Translations under genes and position numbers: made by a program
Shown here: positions 1-7,333 of the stretch, piece after piece
How the letters are laid out: every line of letters starts with the position of its first letter
Position numbering within the stretch: the first letter of the stretch is position 1
The notes under the pieces: generated by a model
Seen by the model: the letters and a program-made list of their open reading frames with translations, nothing else
The model's database searches: none
What the model was told of the DNA's origin: nothing
Origin: JAJUFS01 sp036381175
GTDB lineage: Bacteria; Pseudomonadota; Gammaproteobacteria; Natronospirales; JAJUFS01
Direction of reading: 5' to 3'
Length of the DNA stretch: 37,812 bases
Assembly: GCA_036381175.1 (NCBI GenBank)
Contig: DASVDI010000040.1
Span: 1 to 37,812 of the forward strand

Positions 1-91
1 CCCATTCGATGTCAAATCTTGCGTTTTGAATCCATCGACGCTAGGCGACGCAGTGTCCTGCATTGAGTCCGTTTTTGCTTTTTCGAGCAAC

Positions 92-110
92 ATGAATGAG
101 AATCATTATC
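92..110 (+). promoter_or_regulatory. Putative Fur box upstream of the HhH/ferric-reductase pair
   Basis: The 19 bases ATGAATGAGAATCATTATC match the classical Fur consensus GATAATGATAATCATTATC at 15 of 19 positions, with the right half perfect. The site is followed at once by an AT-rich -10-like TATAAA (114-119) and lies 76 bases before the start codon at 186, so bound Fur would cover the promoter. Iron-dependent repression of the two downstream genes is an inference. Confidence 0.72.
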
Positions 111-185
111 AAATATAAACCGGGTCGCCCATATGGGTGAACGCCTCGGTTTGCTCCCACAACATCAACAAGCAGAGCGAATACC

Positions 186-830
186 ATGCACCTGGCAAAA
201 CAATTGATCGTTATTCATCTGGTCCTGGCGAGTCTGGCGCTGAGTTCGGCCGTGTTTGCCCAGGCAGACATGAATCAGAAGCTCGTGAATCCCAACCTGG
301 CTGCCGAGGACGAGTTGCGCGCACTCCCGCATATGACGGATGCCCTGGTGGAAGCTGTTATCGACGCCCGGCCGATCCTGTCCCCCGCGCAGCTGGATGA
401 TGTGCTGTCCGGCATGCTGGACGAGAACCAGCGCACGGCGTTGTACGGCCATCTCTTCCGGCCGATGAATCTCAACACGGCGACCGAAGCGGAAATCATG
501 TTGATTCCCGGCATGACCGGCAGGATGGTCCACGAGTTCGAGGAATACCGGCCGTACACCAGCATGGAGCAGTTCCGCCGGGAAATCGGCAAATACGTCG
601 ACGAAGCCGAAGTGGCGCGGCTCGCGCAATACGTGTTCGTGCCGTTGAATCTGAACACGGCATCCTCGGAGGATTTCATGACCATCCCCGGCATGACCGA
701 CAGGATGGTGCACGAATTCGAGGAATACCGGCCGTACACCAGCATGGAGCAGTTCCGGAAGGAAATCGGCAAGTACGTTGACGCGGCCGAAGTGGCCCGG
801 CTGGAAAGCTACGTCACGCTGGATAATTGA
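186..830 (+). CDS. Secreted helix-hairpin-helix (ComEA-like) repeat protein
   Basis: This 214-residue protein has an N-terminal signal peptide (about residues 1-26, hydrophobic core after HLAKQ, Ala-rich end) and then helix-hairpin-helix units of the ComEA type. The first unit (about 34-90) is divergent. Units two and three (about 95-154 and 155-214) each start with LNTA and contain an IPGMT hairpin, and they are nearly identical to each other. ComEA proteins bind DNA at the envelope, but this one is only HhH units without the usual linker, and its gene sits directly before a ferric-reductase-like membrane gene behind a Fur box. A role in iron or heme redox rather than DNA uptake is therefore possible. 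The ATG at 186 was chosen because it gives the signal peptide. Confidence 0.85.
   Translation: MHLAKQLIVIHLVLASLALSSAVFAQADMNQKLVNPNLAAEDELRALPHMTDALVEAVIDARPILSPAQLDDVLSGMLDENQRTALYGHLFRPMNLNTATEAEIMLIPGMTGRMVHEFEEYRPYTSMEQFRREIGKYVDEAEVARLAQYVFVPLNLNTASSEDFMTIPGMTDRMVHEFEEYRPYTSMEQFRKEIGKYVDAAEVARLESYVTLDN
468..827 (+). repeat. Tandem 180-bp direct repeat coding two HhH units
   Basis: Two adjacent 180-bp units (about 468-647 and 648-827) are highly similar at the DNA level. They share long identical runs around GAGGAATACCGGCCGTACAC. Each encodes exactly 60 residues, which indicates a recent in-frame duplication within the HhH gene. Confidence 0.85.
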
Positions 831-1453
831 AGGTTTTCCGGACCTTGCAGTCTTCACCGCTGGCACGGCTGCTGACGCATCCTTGGGTTTTGTGGATTGT
901 CCTGGCGCTGCCGGCTGTGTACTGGCTGTATGCCTGGTGGCGGGAATCGATGTTCTACGGCCAGGTGCTTCACCTGACCGGCGATTTCGCTGTCCAGCTT
1001 CTGATTGTCACCATGGCGGTGACGCCGCTCCGGCTGCTGTTTCCGAAAGCCGCCTGGGTGCGCGGGCTGTTGCGCCGCCGCCGGCACCTCGGCGTGGCCG
1101 CTTTCGGCTATTCGCTGCTGCATACCGTTGTCTATATCCAACGCCATCCCGAGCTCGCGTTCATCCTGGAAGATGCAAGCGAGTTCGCGATGTGGACCGG
1201 CTGGCTGGCGTTCTTTCTCATGCTGGCGCTGGCGCTGACCAGCAACGATGCCGCCGTGCGTCTTCTGGGGCGCGGCTGGAAGCGATTGCACCGCGTCGTG
1301 TACCTCGCGGCGGCGCTGGTCTTCGTGCACTGGATTTTTTCCGCGTTCGATCCGACCGTCGGCTACATCCATCTCGGCGTCCTCGTCGCTCTCGAAGCGT
1401 TGCGGCTCGCCCTGCCTTTTTTCGCCAGGCGGGGCAGTGCCACGCGGAGCTGA
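827..1453 (+). CDS. MsrQ/YedZ-like ferric reductase transmembrane protein
   Basis: This 208-residue integral membrane protein has about six hydrophobic helices of the ferric-reductase-like transmembrane (MsrQ/YedZ) family. Family hallmarks are TGDFAVQ...TPLR at about 51-69, a histidine pair in RRHLG...LLHT (H87, H99), and GWKRLHRVVYL...VHW (H155, H168). The histidines are the expected b-heme ligands. MsrQ passes quinol electrons to the periplasmic methionine sulfoxide reductase MsrP, but no msrP is visible here. The TTG start at 827 overlaps the TGA of the HhH gene (TTGA), so the two are probably translationally coupled. The upstream Fur box suggests an iron-linked electron-transfer role, which is inferred. 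Confidence 0.82.
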   Translation: MKVFRTLQSSPLARLLTHPWVLWIVLALPAVYWLYAWWRESMFYGQVLHLTGDFAVQLLIVTMAVTPLRLLFPKAAWVRGLLRRRRHLGVAAFGYSLLHTVVYIQRHPELAFILEDASEFAMWTGWLAFFLMLALALTSNDAAVRLLGRGWKRLHRVVYLAAALVFVHWIFSAFDPTVGYIHLGVLVALEALRLALPFFARRGSATRS

Positions 1454-1609
1454 TCTTCTGTGTTTCGCGTCCGGTCGAGCTCCATATTGCGGTGTTTTCA
1501 CGTGGCACAGGGGTGACAAGCCAATAATTGGATGCCCGGATGCCCCGGCGTGCCGGGTTGCGTGAAGATTGATCGCATTGTCTTGGCCGGGCGTTACGCT
1601 CCGGTCTGA

Positions 1610-1629
1610 CGGGTTCGCAAATGAACCCG
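1610..1629 (+). other. Small hairpin in the catalase leader
   Basis: CGGGTTC and GAACCCG form a perfect 7-bp stem around the loop GCAAAT, 57 bases before the catalase start. It has no T-run, so it is not a terminator. It may simply structure the leader mRNA. The rest of the 1454-1686 gap shows nothing I can name. Confidence 0.3.
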
Positions 1630-1686
1630 GACGCCCGCCATCATGTCCCCGGCAACGCACTCGCGCCCCGCATCGAGGTACCCACC

Positions 1687-3177
1687 ATGAAAAAGAACGA
1701 CACGACCCATTCCACCACCGGCGCGGGCGCTCCGGCGCCGAGCGACCGCAACTCGCTGACCATCGGCCCCAATGGTCCGATCGTGCTCCACGATGTGCAC
1801 TTCATGGAGCAGATGGCGCACTTCAACCGCGAGAAGGTGCCCGAGCGCCAGCCGCACGCCAAGGGCGCGGGTGCGTTCGGCGTGTTCGAGACCACCGAAG
1901 ACGTCTCGAAGTACACGAAGGCCGCGCTGTTTCAGCCCGGCGCGAAGACCGACTTGCTGCTGCGCTTCTCCACCGTCGCCGGCGAGATGGGCAGCCCCGA
2001 CACCTGGCGCGACGTGCGCGGCTTCTCGCTCAAGTTCTACACCGACGAGGGCAACTACGATCTCGTCGGCAACAACACGCCCATCTTCTTTGTCCGCGAT
2101 CCGATGAAGTTCCCGCACTTCATCCGCAGTCAGAAACGCCTGCCCGATTCGGGACTGCGCGACAACCACATGCAGTGGGATTTCTGGAGCAACAATCCGG
2201 AAACCGCGCACCAGGTGACCTACGTGATGGGCACGCGCGGTCTGCCGCGGACCTGGCGGCACATGAACGGCTACGGCTCGCACACCTTCATGTGGATAAA
2301 CGCCGGCGGCGAGAAATTCTGGGTCAAGTATCACTTCCATACCCAACAGGGAATGGAATTCTTCAGCAACGCCGAGGCGCAGGACATGGCCGGCCTGGAC
2401 ACCGACTTCCACCGGCGCGACCTGTTCGATGCGATTGCGCTCGGCGAGCATCCGAAGTGGACGCTGTCGGTGCAGGTGATGCCTTACGCCGAGGCGAAGT
2501 CGTACCGCTTCAATCCGTTCGACCTCACCAAGGTCTGGTCGCACAAGGATTACCCGCTGATCCCTGTCGGCACGATGACACTCAACCGCAACCCCGAGAA
2601 CTTCTTTGCCGAGATCGAGCAGGCGGCGTTCTCGCCGGGCAACACCGTGCCGGGCATCGGCCTGTCGCCGGACAAGATGCTGCTCGCGCGTTCGTTCGCC
2701 TACAACGACGCGCAGCGCAACCGCATCGGCACCAACTTTCACCAACTGCCGGTGAACCAGCCGAAGGTGCCGGTGAACACCTACATGTTTGACGGCCAGA
2801 TGACCTACCACCACAGCGGCGATGCGCCGGTGCATGCTCCCAACAGCGGCGGCCGCCCCTGGGCCGACGACACCGGTCCGGTGGAGGACGGCTGGGAAGC
2901 CGACGGCGAGATGGTGCGCGCCGCCTACACCCTGCATGCGGAAGACGACGACTTCACCCAGCCGGGAATCCTGGTGCGCGAAGTGTTTGGTGACGCCGAG
3001 CGCGATGCACTGGTGGAACAGGTCGCCGGCAGCCTCGCCGGCGGCGTACGCAGTCCGGTGCTGGAGCGCGCGTTCGAGTACTGGAAAAACATCGATGCCG
3101 ACGTCGGCCGCCGGATCGAGGAAAAGGTGAGCAGCCACCACGCGAAGGAGCCCGCGGCCGGCATGGGTGAGGCGTAA
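1687..3177 (+). CDS. katA: Monofunctional heme catalase
   Basis: This 496-residue protein converts hydrogen peroxide to water and oxygen. The distal histidine is H57 in PERQPHAKGAGAFG, the active-site asparagine is N130 in VGNNTPIFF, and the proximal heme tyrosine is Y339 in RSFAYND. The full catalase core and the short C-terminal catalase-related domain (about 420-485) are present. The length fits a small-subunit (clade 3) catalase. The ATG at 1687 was chosen because GAGG lies 8-11 bases upstream; an in-frame ATG at 1621 would add 22 unconserved residues. There is no signal peptide, so a cytoplasmic location is expected. It appears to be a single-gene unit with no recognisable OxyR or Fur site. 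The symbol follows homology and is not proven. Confidence 0.95.
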   Translation: MKKNDTTHSTTGAGAPAPSDRNSLTIGPNGPIVLHDVHFMEQMAHFNREKVPERQPHAKGAGAFGVFETTEDVSKYTKAALFQPGAKTDLLLRFSTVAGEMGSPDTWRDVRGFSLKFYTDEGNYDLVGNNTPIFFVRDPMKFPHFIRSQKRLPDSGLRDNHMQWDFWSNNPETAHQVTYVMGTRGLPRTWRHMNGYGSHTFMWINAGGEKFWVKYHFHTQQGMEFFSNAEAQDMAGLDTDFHRRDLFDAIALGEHPKWTLSVQVMPYAEAKSYRFNPFDLTKVWSHKDYPLIPVGTMTLNRNPENFFAEIEQAAFSPGNTVPGIGLSPDKMLLARSFAYNDAQRNRIGTNFHQLPVNQPKVPVNTYMFDGQMTYHHSGDAPVHAPNSGGRPWADDTGPVEDGWEADGEMVRAAYTLHAEDDDFTQPGILVREVFGDAERDALVEQVAGSLAGGVRSPVLERAFEYWKNIDADVGRRIEEKVSSHHAKEPAAGMGEA

Positions 3178-3239
3178 CAGTCTTCCTGATCGCCAAGTCC
3201 TGCCGTTCGCAGCTACCTGACTTCCCGCTTGACTCATCC

Positions 3240-3281
3240 ATAGCCCAGTGGTTATATATCAATTCATAGCCAACGGGTTAT
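3240..3281 (+). promoter_or_regulatory. Two operator-like dyads before the ArsR gene
   Basis: ATAGCC-CAGT-GGTTAT (3240-3255) and ATAGCC-AACG-GGTTAT (3266-3281) are the same imperfect dyad, ATARCC-N4-GGTTAT, spaced 26 bp start to start. They lie just upstream of the ArsR start at 3290. Dyads of this form are typical ArsR-family operators, so autoregulation of the operon is the natural reading. Confidence 0.7.
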
Positions 3282-3289
3282 CAATACAA

Positions 3290-3613
3290 ATGCCGAATGC
3301 TCATGATGTGCTCTTCAAGACGCTGGCCGATCCCACGCGACGGGCCCTCTTCGAGCGGCTGTGTCGCGAAGGCGAGCAGACGGTCGGGGCGCTGACGTCC
3401 GAGGCCAGAATCTCGCAGCCGGCGGTCTCGAAGCATCTCGGGTTGCTGAAGCAGGCGGGGCTGGTGCGCGACCGCCACGAAGGCCGCCAGACGCATTACA
3501 GCGCCGAACTCGGCGCGCTGGCCCCGCTGGTCGACTGGACAAAAGAGATGGCCGGTTTCTGGGAAAGCCGGTTCGACGATCTCGAAAATCTGCTGAACAG
3601 GATGGACCAATGA
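3290..3613 (+). CDS. ArsR-family winged-helix transcriptional regulator
   Basis: This 107-residue protein has a full ArsR/SmtB winged helix: DPTRRALFERL opens the domain, and SEARISQPAVSKHLGLLKQA is the helix-turn-helix with a recognition helix. It lacks the cysteine metal site of true metal sensors. It belongs to the group that partners SRPBCC (AHSA1) proteins, here encoded by the next gene. The ATG at 3290 is preferred over a GTG at 3248, because the GTG falls inside the first operator dyad and the protein family normally begins near MPNAHDVLF. Its stop overlaps the next start (ATGA). Confidence 0.9.
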   Translation: MPNAHDVLFKTLADPTRRALFERLCREGEQTVGALTSEARISQPAVSKHLGLLKQAGLVRDRHEGRQTHYSAELGALAPLVDWTKEMAGFWESRFDDLENLLNRMDQ

Positions 3614-4056
3614 ACCCCGGAACAATAAGCGATAAAAAAGCCGAAACCCGCTCCGTCGTCGTCGAACGCGACTTCCCGCATCCGCCGGAAAAACTCTGGC
3701 GCGCGCTCACCCAGCCGCACCTGATCGAGGAGTGGCTGATGAAAAACGATTTCGAGCCTGTTGTCGGTCACCACTTCAATCTTCGCGGCGACTGGGGCGG
3801 CGTACTGGACTGCGAAGTTCTTGATATCAAGCCGAACGAAACGCTGACCTACACCTGGAATTTTGCGCACGAGGATGCCGCCTTCAATCTGCAAAGCGTG
3901 GTGGCCTTTACGCTCACACCAACCGATACGGGGACCCGCCTGCGCATGGAGCAGTCGGGATTCAGGCCGGATCAGAAGCAGGCCTTCGGCGGCGCGAAGC
4001 ACGGCTGGCAGCAGTTCTTCACAAACCTTGAAGAGGTCCTGGCGCGCGCCGACTGA
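3610..4056 (+). CDS. SRPBCC (AHSA1/START-like) domain protein
   Basis: This 148-residue single-domain protein has the AHSA1-type START fold: VVVERDFPHPPEKLWRALT at the N terminus, WGGVLDCEVLDIKPNETLTY in the middle strands, and a C-terminal helix with GWQQFFTNLEEVL. These proteins bind hydrophobic ligands or act in stress responses, and the ligand is unknown. It begins four bases inside the ArsR gene (ATGA overlap), so the pair is translationally coupled. The arrangement ArsR then SRPBCC is recurrent in bacteria and suggests that the regulator controls this protein. Confidence 0.88.
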   Translation: MNPGTISDKKAETRSVVVERDFPHPPEKLWRALTQPHLIEEWLMKNDFEPVVGHHFNLRGDWGGVLDCEVLDIKPNETLTYTWNFAHEDAAFNLQSVVAFTLTPTDTGTRLRMEQSGFRPDQKQAFGGAKHGWQQFFTNLEEVLARAD

Positions 4057-4089
4057 AGCGCCGTTCGACTCATCATCAAAGGAGGTCAC

Positions 4090-4317
4090 ATGACCGGGAA
4101 CACGTTCGTTCGACAATTCCACCGCTGGGTTTCCATCGCCTTTACGTTGGGCGTCATCGTCAACTTCATCGCGTTGGGCAGCGGAGAGGAACCGGCTTTC
4201 TGGGTTTACCTCCTGGCGCTCGTCCCGCTCTTTTTGCTCTTGCTCAGCGGCCTGTACTTGTTCGCGCTGCCGTATGTGAAACGATGGCGCGCCCGGCGCA
4301 TCGAAGGAGTGCAGTAA
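4090..4317 (+). CDS. Small two-helix membrane protein
   Basis: This 75-residue protein has two hydrophobic segments (about 14-32 and 38-60) with a basic C-terminal tail (KRWRARR). AAAGGAGGTCAC provides a near-perfect ribosome binding site before the ATG. It sits between the SRPBCC gene and the DUF1801 gene on the same strand with short gaps, so it is probably part of the ArsR operon. I do not recognise a specific function. Confidence 0.75.
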   Translation: MTGNTFVRQFHRWVSIAFTLGVIVNFIALGSGEEPAFWVYLLALVPLFLLLLSGLYLFALPYVKRWRARRIEGVQ

Positions 4318-4319
4318 TC

Positions 4320-4745
4320 ATGGCCAGCACGACGAAAAAGAAGACTGCCGCGACTGAAAGCACTATCGAATCCGCATCGAAACTTATCGACAGGAAGATC
4401 AAGGATCTCGGCGACTGGCGCGGCAAGACGCTGCAGAAAGTCCGCAAGCTGATCAGGCAGGCGGATCCGAAGGTCGTCGAGGAAATGAAATGGCGAAAGC
4501 CAACGAATCCACTGGGCGTTCCAACGTGGTCGCACGACGGCATCATCTGCACCGGCGAAACCTACAGGGACAAGATCAAGCTCACCTTCGCAAAGGGCGC
4601 AGCGCTCGAGGATCCTTCTGGCCTGTTCAACTCGAGTCTTGATGGAAAAGTTCGGCGCGCCATTGATATTCGCGAGGGCGACACGATCAATGAAGATGCT
4701 CTCAAGGACCTCGTTCGCGAAGCCGCCGCACTGAACCGTGACTAA
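4320..4745 (+). CDS. DUF1801 domain protein (first copy)
   Basis: This 141-residue protein carries a DUF1801 (YdhG-like) fold. The signature is EEMKWRKPTNPLGVPTWSHDGIICTG, followed by YRDKIKLTFAKGAAL and a final EGDTINEDALKDLVREA helix. The N terminus is a lysine/threonine-rich tail. DUF1801 proteins are small cytosolic proteins of unknown activity, often grouped with SRPBCC and VOC genes as here. The ATG at 4320 is preceded by GAAGGAG. Its end overlaps the next gene by 8 bases. Confidence 0.85.
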   Translation: MASTTKKKTAATESTIESASKLIDRKIKDLGDWRGKTLQKVRKLIRQADPKVVEEMKWRKPTNPLGVPTWSHDGIICTGETYRDKIKLTFAKGAALEDPSGLFNSSLDGKVRRAIDIREGDTINEDALKDLVREAAALNRD

Positions 4746-5163
4746 GAAAAAGACGCCGACGAAACCGAAGCTGCTCTCCGGCGGCAATCCGCAAATTCCG
4801 AAAGGCTACGGCGATGCGCCCGTGCAGGCTTACATCAAAGCCATGCCCGGCTGGAAAAGCGACGTCGGGCGCCGCATCGATTCGATCATCGTGCGCGCCG
4901 TCCCCGACGTGCAAAAAGCCGTGAAATGGAATTCGCCCTTGTATGGCGTCGAGGAAGGCACCTGGTTTGCCAGCTTTCACTGCTTCGCGAAGTACATCAA
5001 GGTCGCGTTCTTCCGCGGCGCTTCGCTGCACCCGCTTCCGCCCGTCGCATCAAAGCAGAAGGATGTTCGCTATTTCCACATTCATGAAGGCGATGAACCC
5101 GACGAAGCGCAGTTCGCAGCCTGGGTGAAGCAGGCAAGCCGCTTGCCCGGCGAACGGATGTGA
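4738..5163 (+). CDS. DUF1801 domain protein (second copy)
   Basis: This 141-residue protein is a second DUF1801 member, only distantly related to its upstream neighbour. It has AYIKAMPGWKSDVGRRIDSI, then the family core AVKWNSPLYGVEEGTWFASF and KYIKVAFFRGASLHPLPPV, and an EGDEPDEAQFAAWVKQA end. The GTG start at 4738 overlaps the previous gene by 8 bases, so translation is probably coupled. Function is unknown beyond the family assignment. Confidence 0.85.
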   Translation: MTKKKTPTKPKLLSGGNPQIPKGYGDAPVQAYIKAMPGWKSDVGRRIDSIIVRAVPDVQKAVKWNSPLYGVEEGTWFASFHCFAKYIKVAFFRGASLHPLPPVASKQKDVRYFHIHEGDEPDEAQFAAWVKQASRLPGERM

Positions 5164-5191
5164 GCGTGGGAAGAGGAATGAGGTTGAGCCC

Positions 5192-5542
5192 ATGAAAGTC
5201 AAACGCATCATGTCCAACACCGCGACATCGGATCCCGGCAAGGCGGCCGCCTTCTACGGCGACATACTCGGCCTTGAACTGCTGATGGATCACGGCTGGT
5301 TTCGAACCTACGGTTCGGACGAAAAAATGAGGGTCCAGGTGAGCTTTGGATCAGAAGGCGGATCGGGAACGGCCGTACCGGATCTGTCCATCGAAGTCGA
5401 TGACGTCGAAGCGGCATTGGCACGATTCAAGGACGCGAACGTGCCCATCGAGTACGGACCGGCAAGCGAACCTTGGGGCGTACGAAGATTCTACGTTCGC
5501 GACCCATTCGGAAAGCTCATCAATATCCTGCAGCATGAGTGA
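5192..5542 (+). CDS. VOC-family (glyoxalase-like) protein, copy A
   Basis: This 116-residue VOC superfamily protein has two beta-alpha-beta-beta-beta modules (about 1-55 and 62-115). The second ends in PWGVRRFYVRDPFGKLINIL, where a metal-ligand glutamate would normally sit near the end. It may bind metal and a small molecule such as an antibiotic or an aldehyde adduct, but the substrate cannot be read. It closes the ArsR operon. About 86 percent of its residues are identical to the product of the inverted gene at 6944-7294, so the two are recent paralogues. Confidence 0.88.
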   Translation: MKVKRIMSNTATSDPGKAAAFYGDILGLELLMDHGWFRTYGSDEKMRVQVSFGSEGGSGTAVPDLSIEVDDVEAALARFKDANVPIEYGPASEPWGVRRFYVRDPFGKLINILQHE

Positions 5543-5634
5543 ATGTTGCGGCCCGGATGCGGCGGAACGAAGTCCGTAGCAGCTTTCGATTTAAAAAAAC
5601 TTTTTCACTTCACTCTTGCTGGCGAATAACAACG

Positions 5635-5952
5635 TCACGCGTGATCGATCTCGTCGAGCGCATCGATGATCGTCTCAAGCCCGGTTGGACGAACGAGGCG
5701 CGACACCTCATTGCCGTTGTTCATGAAGATCAACGTGGGCCAGAGCTTCACGCTGAAAGAACGTCCCAGCCGGCGGCCCTTGCCGTCTTCGATTTTCAGG
5801 TGACGCACATCGGGGTGGTGTGCCAGCGCAGCGCGGATGTCGGCTTGCACCCGAATGCAATGCGGGCACCAGGATGCACCGAACTCCGCCATGACCGGTC
5901 CTTGCAGCGCGTCGAGCTCCTCGCGCGTCGGTTCTGCTTTGACGTTATTCAT
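5635..5952 (-). CDS. Thioredoxin-fold protein with WCPHC active site
   Basis: This 105-residue protein has a thioredoxin fold: GPVMAEFGASWCPHCIRVQADI with the redox motif CPHC, a cis-proline in KLWPTLIFMNNG, and a final GLETIIDALDEI helix. CPHC is the DsbA-type motif, but the overall frame is that of a small cytosolic thioredoxin, and there is no signal peptide. The ATG at 5952 was chosen over an upstream start at 6009, which would add 19 unconserved residues. It is convergent with the VOC gene at 5192-5542. Confidence 0.85.
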   Translation of the reverse strand: MNNVKAEPTREELDALQGPVMAEFGASWCPHCIRVQADIRAALAHHPDVRHLKIEDGKGRRLGRSFSVKLWPTLIFMNNGNEVSRLVRPTGLETIIDALDEIDHA

Positions 5953-6059
5953 TACCTTCTGACCTCGCAGCACATCCCGATGCTTTACTTGGGTCGTTAC
6001 AGCCGACAAAACAACCCGAAACGCGTGCTGCCCTCTTTTTCGCTGAACCGATATGGCGG

Positions 6060-6725
6060 CTATCGCTTCGGTTGCTTGCCGGTGAAAACTGCCAATTGGG
6101 CGTCGAATGCGCGCTGGTAAGCGGGTCGCGCTTCGCCGCGCGCGACATACGCAAAGAGGTTCGGGTATTCATCCAGCAGTCCCGACGGTTTCAACCGTTG
6201 CAGCACGTGCACCATCATCAGGTCGCCGACGCTGAATGCGCCGTCGAGCCAGTCGGTGCTTCCCAATCGAACGGAAAGTTGATCCAGCCGATCGCGGACG
6301 CGGCCCTCGACCAACGGCATGCGCTCGGCGGACCAGGGCTTGTCGCTTTCCAGGAGTCTTGCGTTTGCGAGTTCAAGGATCGGCGGCTCGACGGTGTTGA
6401 GCGCGGCAAACATCCATGTGATCGCGCGCGCCCGTGCGTTCGCATCGGCCGGCAGCAGGCCTGCGTGGCCCCTCGAATGACAATGGGCAATATGAAAAAC
6501 AATCGCACCCGTCTCGAACAGGGCGAGATCGCCTTCTTCATACGTCGGAATCTGCCCGAATGGATGAAGCGCCAGGTGCGCGGGCTCCTTCATCTCGCGA
6601 AACGAAACAAGGCGAACCTCGTAGTGCTGGCCCACTTCTTCCAGCGCCCAGCGAACGCGCGTATCGCGCGCCAGCCCTTTGCCGCGATCCGGCGACTGCG
6701 CGAACGCGGTGATGACGGGAGTCAT
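6060..6725 (-). CDS. Glutathione S-transferase family protein
   Basis: This 221-residue protein has an N-terminal thioredoxin-like GST domain (about 1-85: ARDTRVRWALEEVG, HPFGQIPTYEEGD, FETGAIVFHIA) and an all-helical C-terminal domain (about 90-210) with DWLDGAFSVGDLMMV, the N-capping region typical of GSTs. It would conjugate glutathione or use it in reduction; the substrate is unknown. CAGGAG precedes the ATG. A truncated relative lies at 8275-8466. Confidence 0.9.
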   Translation of the reverse strand: MTPVITAFAQSPDRGKGLARDTRVRWALEEVGQHYEVRLVSFREMKEPAHLALHPFGQIPTYEEGDLALFETGAIVFHIAHCHSRGHAGLLPADANARARAITWMFAALNTVEPPILELANARLLESDKPWSAERMPLVEGRVRDRLDQLSVRLGSTDWLDGAFSVGDLMMVHVLQRLKPSGLLDEYPNLFAYVARGEARPAYQRAFDAQLAVFTGKQPKR

Positions 6726-6943
6726 TGGAAGGCTCCTGTTGGTTGCACCATTGTGCTCATGGCCGCTCTCCTGTTCCTGGTGATTGAAGTCGCCGCGACG
6801 GCCGTTATCGGCCCGCTACAGTAACGACGAACGGCCCCGCCTGAATTCGACACCGCTGGACGAAAAATTTTCAGGAGAGAGCGTCGGGCTACCCGCTGAT
6901 TCAATCTTGCGCGGCAGGCCAATAATGCATCGAGCTCAACCGT

Positions 6944-7294
6944 TCATTCGTGCTGCAGGATGTTGACGAGTTTTCCGAAGGGATCGCGAACATAAAACCG
7001 CCGCACGCCCCAAGGCTCGCTCACGGGCCCGTACTCGATCGCCACCTTCGCGGTCCTGACGCGCGTCAATGCCGCTTCCAGGTCATCGACCTCAATGGAA
7101 AGATCGGGCACAGGAGTTCCCGAGCCACCCTCAGAGCCGAAACTCACCTGCACCACCATCTTTTCATCCGCGCCGTACGTCCGGAACCAGCCGTGATCCA
7201 TCAGCAGTTCAAGGCCGAGCACGTCTTCGTAAAAGGCTTTCGCCTTGCCAGGATCCGATGTCGCGGTGTTGGACATGATGCGTTTGATTTTCAT
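6944..7294 (-). CDS. VOC-family (glyoxalase-like) protein, copy B
   Basis: This 116-residue protein has the same length as copy A (5192-5542) and differs from it at about 16 positions, mostly between residues 72 and 91 (VAIEYGPVSEPWG versus VPIEYGPASEPWG). Both end NILQHE. It is encoded in the opposite orientation. Substrate and metal use are unknown. It lies in a minus-strand run of small-enzyme genes between a GST and a GNAT gene, with no shared overlaps. Confidence 0.88.
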   Translation of the reverse strand: MKIKRIMSNTATSDPGKAKAFYEDVLGLELLMDHGWFRTYGADEKMVVQVSFGSEGGSGTPVPDLSIEVDDLEAALTRVRTAKVAIEYGPVSEPWGVRRFYVRDPFGKLVNILQHE

Positions 7295-7333
7295 GTTGCT
7301 CCGTTTTGTTCCTGGATCACACGGCGCCGAAGC

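Noticed and set aside
1569..2792. Plus-strand frame overlapping the catalase in another frame
   Set aside because: Its composition is mostly Arg, Ala and His, and it contains no recognisable motif. The catalase frame is decisive.
1594..3237. Minus-strand open frame of 547 codons opposite the catalase
   Set aside because: It mirrors the catalase on the other strand in a GC-rich region and has low-complexity His/Arg/Val composition. The catalase frame has all family motifs.
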